Assembly: GCA_947175975.1 (NCBI GenBank)
Contig: CAMWOX010000119.1
Location: 1-5,471 of the forward strand
Length of the DNA: 5,471 nucleotides
Reading direction: 5' to 3'
From: an uncultured Ruminococcus sp.
GTDB taxonomy: Bacteria > Bacillota > Clostridia > Oscillospirales > Ruminococcaceae
Shown here: positions 1 to 4,096 of the stretch, piece by piece
Numbering within the stretch: the first letter of the stretch is position 1
Layout: each line of letters opens with the position of its first letter
Position numbers and translations under genes: made by a program
The notes under the pieces: model-generated
Database searches by the model: none
What the model was told of the DNA's origin: nothing
Seen by the model: only the letters and a program-made list of their open reading frames with translations

Positions 1-627
1 CGTATTACACATCACAGCACTTGCTCCCATCTCCATAGCCTCACAAGCCTGAGACGGTCTTCCAATACCTGCATCCACAATAATCGGCAGATCAATCTCA
101 TCAATCAGAATCTGGATAAAATCTCTTGTTGCAAGACCCTTGTTAGATCCAATCGGGGACGCTAATGGCATGACAGAAGCCGCACCGGCATTCATCAAAT
201 CCCTGGCAGTATTCAGATCTGGATACATGTAAGGCATCACGATAAAGCCCTCGTTGGAAAGGATTTCCGTTGCTCTGATTGTTTCCGCATTATCCGGAAG
301 CAAATATTTTGTATCTCTCATGATTTCAATTTTAATGAAATCACCGCAGCCGAGTTCCCTGGCGAGTCTGGCAATCCGGACAGCTTCTTCTGCATTTCTT
401 GCACCGGATGTATTGGGCAGAAGTGTCACACTCTCCGGAATGAAATCCAGAATATTTTCATGTTCTTTAGTATTGGCACGACGCACAGCACATGTAATCA
501 GCTCCGCACCGGCGAATTTCACAGCTGCTTCAATTAGATCCAGGGAATATTTCCCTGATCCCAGAATAAATCTGGAATGAAATTCCCGTCCGCCTAGTCT
601 GAAACTATCCTGTTCCTGATTTAACAT
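1..627 (-). CDS. thiG: Thiazole synthase ThiG (partial, C-terminus beyond the window)
   Basis: ThiG makes thiazole phosphate in the cytoplasm from 1-deoxy-D-xylulose 5-phosphate, dehydroglycine and the sulfur of ThiS thiocarboxylate. The window holds the first 209 residues; family members are about 255 aa, so roughly 45 C-terminal residues are missing at the edge. The TIM-barrel landmarks are in order: FILGSGKY (20-27), CAVRRAN (46-52), LLPNTSGARNAEEAVRIARLA (69-89), FIKIEIM (97-103), LLPD (109-112), VMPLASPIG (152-160) and IIVDAGIGRPSQA (182-194). Lys99 in FIKIE matches the family lysine that forms the Schiff base with the sugar phosphate. The ATG at 627 has AGAAAGGAG about 10 nt upstream. 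It is the third gene of the thiSFG operon, 38 bp after the thiF stop, and so falls under the upstream TPP riboswitch. A thiH gene is the usual next neighbour but is not visible here. Confidence 0.97.
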   Translation of the reverse strand, partial: MLNQEQDSFRLGGREFHSRFILGSGKYSLDLIEAAVKFAGAELITCAVRRANTKEHENILDFIPESVTLLPNTSGARNAEEAVRIARLARELGCGDFIKIEIMRDTKYLLPDNAETIRATEILSNEGFIVMPYMYPDLNTARDLMNAGAASVMPLASPIGSNKGLATRDFIQILIDEIDLPIIVDAGIGRPSQACEAMEMGASAVMCNT

Positions 628-665
628 TATAAAAAAACTCCTTTCTTGCATCATAGATTTAATCA

Positions 666-1316
666 CTAAACATCTTGTAATCCCGCAATAATTCTCAGAA
701 TCACATGCGCCTGATGCGCCGCACAGACTGCTACTCTGGATGCAAATAGTCCCTCACCGTCAGTAAGTTCACTAGTTTGGTCACCACAAAGATAGAAATG
801 CGGCATAATTTTTCTTGTCCGGATTGTATTTGCTGAACTGATCCCAGCCATACCAGATGCACAGACAAGATACTTCTCCGGAAATTGTGTCAGGATCGTA
901 TTCACAAGCATCGCCTTTTCTTTAGGATCATCAAACGCTTCGCAGATCACAGATTCCTGTTTTAATAATTCCGGAATATTTTTTTCTGTTAGCTTCACAG
1001 TCTCTGTGTGAATTTCACAATATGGTGCGATTCTGTGAATGATCTGAGAAAGTGCATCTGTTTTGTACATGCCGATCTGATCAACGAAGTATTGCTGTCT
1101 GTTGAGATTAGAAAGATCGACCCGGTCAAAATCCAGCAGATATAATCTTCCAATGCCAGCCCTTGCAAGCAGGATTGCAATATGAGACCCCAAACCGCCA
1201 AGACCGCAGACAGCGACAGATGCCTGTGAGAATTTTTTTTGCAGATCCGCCCCATGACGTTGTGCAAGAGCCTGATAAAACTCATCTTTTGTGGGAATCA
1301 CAGAAATATCAGCCAC
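666..1316 (-). CDS. thiF: ThiS adenylyltransferase ThiF, short clostridial form
   Basis: This is an E1-like enzyme that adenylates the C-terminal glycine of ThiS, using ATP, so that sulfur can be loaded. The Rossmann motif is GLGGLGS (38-44). It is followed by LLDFDRVDLSNLNRQ (60-74), with the nucleotide-binding acidic residues and Arg73, then YKTDA (84-88) with Lys85, and EAFDDPKEK (126-134) with the Mg/adenylate-loop aspartates. At 216 aa it is shorter than E. coli ThiF (about 250 aa), and I see no CxxC zinc pairs. This fits the compact ThiF subfamily common in clostridia that is paired with thiS/thiG. The frame opens right after an in-frame TAG at 1322-1320, so the longest start is the GTG at 1316, inside the end of thiS (8-bp overlap). 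A second in-frame GTG (codon 6, 1301) lies downstream of a strong Shine-Dalgarno-like stretch, so a 211-aa product is also possible. MoeB/HesA-type activity is less likely because of the operon. Confidence 0.93.
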   Translation of the reverse strand: MADISVIPTKDEFYQALAQRHGADLQKKFSQASVAVCGLGGLGSHIAILLARAGIGRLYLLDFDRVDLSNLNRQQYFVDQIGMYKTDALSQIIHRIAPYCEIHTETVKLTEKNIPELLKQESVICEAFDDPKEKAMLVNTILTQFPEKYLVCASGMAGISSANTIRTRKIMPHFYLCGDQTSELTDGEGLFASRVAVCAAHQAHVILRIIAGLQDV

Positions 1317-1503
1317 CCCCTACGAAACTAACGATTTCAAGCTGATCCTTATCCTGTACATGAACAAAATCATATTGTGCTTTTGGAATAATTTCCTGAT
1401 TACATTCCACAGCCACTTTCAATTTTTCGTAGTGTTCCAGTTCTAGGATCTCAGAAATTGTCTTTCCGGCATAATCACATTCTTTGCCGTTAATTTTCAA
1501 CAT
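1309..1503 (-). CDS. thiS: Sulfur carrier protein ThiS
   Basis: ThiS is a 64-aa ubiquitin-like beta-grasp protein that carries sulfur as a C-terminal thiocarboxylate for thiazole formation by ThiG. It has the expected layout: an MLKINGK beta-hairpin start, a helix with TISEILELE (15-23), the conserved strand VAVECNQEIIPK (30-41), then DQLEIVSFVGGG (53-64). The protein ends exactly at the glycine tail that ThiF adenylates. The start at 1503 is supported by GAGGTG (1512-1517) with an 8-nt spacer. It is the first gene after the TPP riboswitch and terminator, and its last codons overlap the start of thiF, so the two are probably made in a coupled way. Confidence 0.97.
   Translation of the reverse strand: MLKINGKECDYAGKTISEILELEHYEKLKVAVECNQEIIPKAQYDFVHVQDKDQLEIVSFVGGG
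1313..1321 (-). promoter_or_regulatory. Shine-Dalgarno-like site for thiF inside the thiS glycine codons
   Basis: On the minus strand AGGGGGTGG matches the anti-Shine-Dalgarno complement AGGAGGTGA at seven of nine positions; the mid-motif A-to-G change still allows a G-U pair. The same bases encode the Gly-Gly-Gly tail of ThiS and include the GTG at 1316. If this is the ribosome site, the GTG at 1301 is the usable start, although the gap is long (14 nt after AGGGGG). If the GTG at 1316 is used instead, initiation must depend on re-initiation from thiS, because I see no other purine-rich site upstream of it. Confidence 0.5.
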
Positions 1504-1519
1504 ACTGTTTTCACCTCAC

Positions 1520-1551
1520 AAAAAAAACAGGGAGCTGTGGCAGCTCCCTGT
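1520..1551 (-). terminator. Intrinsic terminator of the TPP riboswitch
   Basis: Read on the minus strand, an 11-bp perfect GC-rich stem (ACAGGGAGCTG / CAGCTCCCTGT) with a CCA loop is followed by eight T residues (1527-1520), just before the thiS ribosome site. It lies between the aptamer and the first gene, so it is the expression platform: TPP binding should favour this hairpin and stop transcription. Confidence 0.95.
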
Positions 1552-1555
1552 GTGA

Positions 1556-1578
1556 AAGATTATATAATATATAATCTT
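1556..1578 (-). repeat. Perfect AT-rich inverted repeat between aptamer and terminator
   Basis: Two 11-base arms (AAGATTATATA and its exact complement) flank a single central base. In RNA it would form a hairpin only if the loop opens by a few pairs. It sits between the aptamer and the terminator. The AGAUUA in the first arm could also pair with UAAUCU at the 3' edge of the aptamer, so it may take part in switching or may simply be a spacer hairpin. Confidence 0.7.
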
Positions 1579-1590
1579 AGTATAACAGAT

Positions 1591-1680
1591 TAACTCCCTA
1601 CGTTGGCATTATCCAAATCAGGTTTACAGGTCGAAAACTCCATTATTTTCCTCTCAGCCTGAATCACAAGCTCCCTGGTA
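1591..1680 (-). promoter_or_regulatory. TPP riboswitch (THI element) controlling thiSFG
   Basis: The minus strand carries the hallmark TPP-aptamer segments. CTGAGAG (1657-1651) follows a short CUUG/CAGG stem (P3). An AT-rich optional helix GAAAA/UUUUC comes next, then CCTG (1622-1619), which can pair with CAGG at 1677-1674 (P2). After that comes the nearly invariant pyrophosphate arm TTTGGATAATGCCAACG, ending in the thi-box TAGGGA (1600-1595). The closing P1 helix is short and imperfect in my reading. The aptamer starts almost at the predicted transcription start. With the terminator at 1520-1551 it should act as a transcriptional OFF switch when TPP is abundant. Confidence 0.96.
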
Positions 1681-1688
1681 TTATTTTT

Positions 1689-1717
1689 ATTATACTAGAT
1701 TTTATGGAATTTGTCAA
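1689..1717 (-). promoter_or_regulatory. SigA-type promoter of the thi operon
   Basis: It has a perfect consensus on the minus strand: TTGACA (1717-1712), a 17-bp spacer and TATAAT (1694-1689). An AT-rich stretch lies upstream and could act as an UP element. The predicted start of transcription is near 1680-1683, so the riboswitch aptamer begins within a few bases of the 5' end. The promoter strength fits a system where control is left to the riboswitch. Confidence 0.9.
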
Positions 1718-1742
1718 GAGAAATTTTTAAATCTGAAAAATT

Positions 1743-2246
1743 CTAAAAATTCACAAGTATGAGCATCGCAAACAAGAAAATTAACGCAATACAAGCAAGG
1801 ATCGAGCCTATTTTCAGAACATTCAGAATTTTTTCATGAAATATCCGGAAAAGTACCGAAACCAGAGCAATCCCCAGGATGCCCCCAGCAGTGTTCAGAA
1901 TCAGATCTGTAATGTCACTTGCACCAATGTAAAACACATATTGCAGAACTTCCAGAGCCAGGCTTGTCAGAAAAATGGGACAAATTTTCTGCCGGAAAGA
2001 CCAGTCTATCCGGAGCATGGACAGCAGAACGCCATACGGAATAAAAACAATGCCATTGTTTAAAATTTCACTGCGTCCAAACGATTCCGCAAATGGGATG
2101 AGATTAATACTTTGCAAATGGGGCAAAGATACCAAATCAAATGAAAATTTAAATAGGATAATCCAGACAAGTGCAAACAAATAGAGAATCAGCAGAACCA
2201 TAGTGACAGGATCAGCCGGAGTATTTTTCATTTTTTTAGAATCCAT
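1743..2246 (-). CDS. VanZ-like family membrane protein (copy 1)
   Basis: This is a 167-aa integral membrane protein. The VanZ-family pattern is present: NLIPF (48-52), an N-rich segment NNGIVFIPYGVLL (63-75), a helix ending in LEVLQ (98-102), then DITDLILNTAGGILG (111-125), which supplies the conserved acidic residues, Asn118 and glycines. Hydrophobic segments lie at about 14-34, 63-79, 88-108, 116-136 and 146-166. The founding member, VanZ, gives low-level teicoplanin resistance, but most chromosomal relatives have no known role, so no resistance should be assumed. The ATG at 2246 has AGGAGG 8 nt upstream. The gene has its own promoter and is probably transcribed alone. I see no good terminator before the thi promoter, so some read-through is possible. 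Confidence 0.85.
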   Translation of the reverse strand: MDSKKMKNTPADPVTMVLLILYLFALVWIILFKFSFDLVSLPHLQSINLIPFAESFGRSEILNNGIVFIPYGVLLSMLRIDWSFRQKICPIFLTSLALEVLQYVFYIGASDITDLILNTAGGILGIALVSVLFRIFHEKILNVLKIGSILACIALIFLFAMLILVNF

Positions 2247-2308
2247 AGAGAAAACCTCCTGAAATTTTAATTTTATTAATTCAAGAATATATTAACTGTA
2301 CTATATTA

Positions 2309-2337
2309 AGTATAACAGATAGAAATTGATTTGTCAA
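2309..2337 (-). promoter_or_regulatory. Promoter of VanZ-like copy 1
   Basis: On the minus strand: TTGACA (2337-2332), a 17-bp spacer, and TATACT (2314-2309) preceded by TGT, an extended -10. Poly-A/T tracts just upstream could act as an UP element. The predicted leader to the ATG at 2246 is about 55 nt and AT-rich, with no evident structure. Confidence 0.85.
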
Positions 2338-2356
2338 GAGATTTTTTAAAATTTTT

Positions 2357-2399
2357 TTAAAATAAAAATCAGCCCTCTGCATCAAGCAGAAAGCTGATT
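2357..2399 (-). terminator. Intrinsic terminator after the zinc-ribbon gene
   Basis: Read on the minus strand, a 14-bp stem (2399-2386 with 2380-2367, including two G-T pairs) with a TTGAT loop is followed by a T-rich tract, TTTTTATTTT counting the last stem bases. It lies about 35 bp after the stop at 2434. It is the first convincing terminator downstream of the DUF4250 promoter, so it may end that transcript too. Confidence 0.9.
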
Positions 2400-2433
2400 A
2401 AATTCATGTAAGATTTAAAAATAACACCCAGAA

Positions 2434-2850
2434 TTATTCCTGTGATTCTGCATCTACCACAACAGCATCCACAGATTCAATCAATTTTGTACCACAATAG
2501 GGACAAAATTTCTGATTTTCTGTAACATATTTCTTGCAGTTCGGACAAATAGAAGCCGTATCCAAAGAGCCAAGCTCTGCCTTTGCTGCTGCGATCTGTG
2601 CTTTTGCATCAGCAATCTCAGCCATGTATCCGGAAAATTCTGGCATATTCTTTCCGCCATAGATTTCCTCGCACTTTTTACCCATAGCAATATAGATTTC
2701 ATTCATCTTGGATTCTGCACGGCGGATTGTATTTTGCAGCTTTGCCTTTTCTGCCATTTTCTTAGAACCATCCACTGCGCCTTTGGTCAGTTTCTCAGCG
2801 GAATCTTTCACATCAGCACCAAATTTTGTTAATTTTTCTCTCAAATCCAT
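2434..2850 (-). CDS. Helical/coiled-coil protein with a C-terminal zinc ribbon
   Basis: This 138-aa soluble protein has unknown function. Residues 1-97 are charged and helical, rich in Lys, Glu and Ala (for example MAEIADAKAQIAAAKAEL, 76-93), consistent with a coiled coil. Residues 102-119 form a zinc ribbon, CPNC and CPYC spaced by 10 residues (Cys102, 105, 116, 119). The tail is acidic (VDAVVVDAESQE). Similar small zinc-ribbon proteins are widespread in clostridia, without an established role. I chose the ATG at 2850 because GGAGGT sits 7 nt upstream; an in-frame ATG at 2865 overlaps that ribosome site and would add only five residues. It has its own promoter and terminator. It has no signal peptide or membrane segment. 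Confidence 0.88.
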   Translation of the reverse strand: MDLREKLTKFGADVKDSAEKLTKGAVDGSKKMAEKAKLQNTIRRAESKMNEIYIAMGKKCEEIYGGKNMPEFSGYMAEIADAKAQIAAAKAELGSLDTASICPNCKKYVTENQKFCPYCGTKLIESVDAVVVDAESQE

Positions 2851-2857
2851 AAAAAAT

Positions 2858-2863
2858 ACCTCC
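2858..2863 (-). promoter_or_regulatory. Ribosome binding site that decides the zinc-ribbon gene start
   Basis: GGAGGT on the minus strand is 7 nt before the ATG at 2850. The upstream in-frame ATG (2865-2863) overlaps this site and has no ribosome site of its own, so the shorter protein starting MDLREK is favoured. Confidence 0.85.
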
Positions 2864-2907
2864 ATTCTGAAAAATCAGATCCTATTCTAATAACTTAGAA
2901 TACTACA

Positions 2908-2936
2908 AGTTTAACATGTTCCGGGAAATTTGTCAA
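2908..2936 (-). promoter_or_regulatory. Promoter of the zinc-ribbon gene, overlapping an upstream stop codon
   Basis: On the minus strand: TTGACA (2936-2931), a 17-bp spacer ending in TGT (extended -10), and TAAACT (2913-2908). The TGA stop of the preceding gene (2935-2933) is part of the -35 box. The predicted leader is about 50 nt. Confidence 0.8.
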
Positions 2937-3229
2937 GCGTTTTCTTTGAAAATTTCCTGAAAATTTATTTCACAGAAATTTTTCATTTGGCTTTCCGATG
3001 TCCGGAATACCAATACAGAATGTTCACCACAGCGGTCACATAACTCTTTGAGAAGCATTTCTGGAGAGAATGTGTGAAAAAACTGCTGTGCAGACTGTAA
3101 AATTTTATAACTGATCAGCGAAACAGCATCTTGTTCTTGCAAAATGTTATCCAGATATAAATTCTCCTGATAGTGATTATTTTCTAGTTTACAGATGATT
3201 TTAATTTTGCAGTCATGTGTTATTTCCAT
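2933..3229 (-). CDS. Hypothetical protein, third gene of the DUF4250-VanZ cluster
   Basis: I do not recognise this 98-aa protein. It has no signal peptide or membrane segment. The N-terminal third looks strand-rich (KIKIICKLE, 8-16). A likely helix follows (DAVSLISYKILQSAQQFF, 34-51), then LLKELCDRCGEHSVLVFRTSES (59-80). It has five cysteines, including one CDRC pair (63-66), which is not enough to call a metal site. The ATG at 3229 overlaps the end of the VanZ gene by 10 bp and has no clear ribosome site, so it is probably translated by coupling. A longer reading from a TTG at 3298 would add 23 residues but would lie fully within the VanZ gene and has no better ribosome site. Its stop is inside the -35 box of the next promoter. 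Confidence 0.65.
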   Translation of the reverse strand: MEITHDCKIKIICKLENNHYQENLYLDNILQEQDAVSLISYKILQSAQQFFHTFSPEMLLKELCDRCGEHSVLVFRTSESQMKNFCEINFQEIFKENA

Positions 3230-3828
3230 CTTGCATAAATCACTTTCTTTCTCAGTAAATTTAGGAGAAATCTGATCAGATAAAGAACCTGAAAGCAAAT
3301 AAATCCAGCCACTGCACCAATTATATTCAGGATATAATCATCAATATCACATTTTCCCATCAGTGTCAGTGCCTGTGTGATCTCAGCACCACAAATTATA
3401 ACCGTTAATGTAAAGAAAAAGCAAAACAAATTTCTCTGCTTTTTAAAAAAATATGGAAGAAAAATTCCCATCGGGAAGAATAATGCCAAATTTCCGGCAA
3501 GATTCTTAAATGCAATTGGAAACAACGGATGACTCCTGTGAAGCCATTCTCCAAAATACCGGATTGTTTTAAACGGACACAACTGCATAGATAATCTGAC
3601 AGCCCGCTGGTACGGCATATCATCAGGCAAAATTTTATGAAATTGCGAAGATTCACCCCAGATTAAACGCTCAAAGAACAGCAGATATAATACACACAGA
3701 AGATAAAACAGAAATGCTACTCCCATAAGAAAATTACGGAAACAAAATTGTCCATTCTTCTGCCTCAGGATCTGACCCCATTTTGTATCATATGCTTTTT
3801 TATCGGAAACGGTTCTGACTTTCATCAT
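3220..3828 (-). CDS. VanZ-like family membrane protein (copy 2)
   Basis: This 202-aa integral membrane protein shares the VanZ-family pattern with the protein at 1743-2246. It has a first membrane segment (33-53), LCPFKTIRYF (83-92) where the family often has N-x-x-P-F, GNLALFFPMGIFLPY (112-126), then a helix ending in GAEITQ (147-152), and finally DIDDYILNIIGAVAG (161-175) with conserved acidic residues, Asn168 and Gly171. Further segments are at 134-150 and 166-192. A cytoplasmic-looking basic N-terminus (1-32) is longer than in copy 1. The ATG at 3828 has AGGA 7 nt upstream; an adjacent ATG at 3825 is the alternative. It overlaps the DUF4250 gene by 29 bp and the next gene by 10 bp, so it belongs to one operon. 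Its function is unknown, and glycopeptide resistance cannot be inferred from family membership alone. Confidence 0.85.
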   Translation of the reverse strand: MMKVRTVSDKKAYDTKWGQILRQKNGQFCFRNFLMGVAFLFYLLCVLYLLFFERLIWGESSQFHKILPDDMPYQRAVRLSMQLCPFKTIRYFGEWLHRSHPLFPIAFKNLAGNLALFFPMGIFLPYFFKKQRNLFCFFFTLTVIICGAEITQALTLMGKCDIDDYILNIIGAVAGFICFQVLYLIRFLLNLLRKKVIYARWK

Positions 3829-3976
3829 AATAATATCCTATCGAAGCGAGCTTTGTAAGAATTTCCTGTGAATCGCAGTCATTTGCTTTGCAAAAATCTT
3901 CCAGGGATGTATAAAAATCCCTCAGCTGTGTATTAAGATAACTCACCAAAATTGCAGGATCCTTCGGCAGATTCAT
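3800..3976 (-). CDS. DUF4250 family small protein
   Basis: This 58-aa protein begins MNLPKDPAILVSYLNTQLRD and ends IGYYYDESQNRF. That matches my memory of the DUF4250 family, small proteins of about 55-60 aa found in Bacillota, with the N-terminal NLPKDP, the middle LNTxLRDFY and the C-terminal LASIGYxYD. No function is established. It is mostly helical, acidic to neutral, with no signal or membrane segment. The ATG at 3976 has AGGGG (3990-3986) 9 nt upstream, embedded in AAGGGGTGAT, a near-perfect anti-Shine-Dalgarno match. It is the first gene after a consensus promoter, with a leader of about 36 nt. Its last 29 bp overlap the VanZ-like gene, so the two are likely coupled. Confidence 0.88.
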   Translation of the reverse strand: MNLPKDPAILVSYLNTQLRDFYTSLEDFCKANDCDSQEILTKLASIGYYYDESQNRFR

Positions 3977-4018
3977 AAATCATCACCCCTTATCTAAAAC
4001 ATAATTATGATTATTTTT

Positions 4019-4047
4019 ATTATAAGGCTTTCTTTAGAATTTGTCAA
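4019..4047 (-). promoter_or_regulatory. Promoter of the DUF4250-VanZ operon
   Basis: It has a perfect consensus on the minus strand: TTGACA (4047-4042), a 17-bp spacer and TATAAT (4024-4019). Over the 40 bases 4011-4050 it matches the thi promoter (1681-1720) at 31 positions by eye, including the ATAAAAATAA just downstream of the -10. Confidence 0.9.
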
Positions 4048-4096
4048 GGGAAAACATCAGATTTTACCGGATTTTCATAAAATTTTCAGAGAATCA

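Noticed and set aside
254..580. Plus-strand open frame across thiG
   Set aside because: It lies opposite a clear ThiG reading with all family motifs, has no ribosome site, and its translation shows no recognisable family.
995..1285. Minus-strand 96-aa frame inside thiF
   Set aside because: It overlaps thiF in another frame and encodes no recognisable protein, while the ThiF frame carries the ATP-binding motifs.
1715..1742. Possible terminator after VanZ-like copy 1
   Set aside because: AGAATTTTT and AAAAATTTCT can form a bulged, all-weak hairpin, but no T tract follows and the thi -35 box is immediately downstream.
2865..2865. Upstream ATG start for the zinc-ribbon protein
   Set aside because: This ATG overlaps the GGAGGT ribosome site that serves the ATG at 2850 and has no ribosome site of its own.
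1743..3828. Glycopeptide resistance locus because of VanZ-like genes
   Set aside because: No vanH, vanA/B, vanX or two-component genes are present. VanZ-like proteins are common in Bacillota chromosomes without a resistance role.
4048..4096. Possible terminator for pdp
   Set aside because: The region is A/T-rich with only short ATTTT/AAAAT pairings, no GC-rich stem and no T tract. I see no convincing terminator, so pdp transcripts may continue into the DUF4250 unit.
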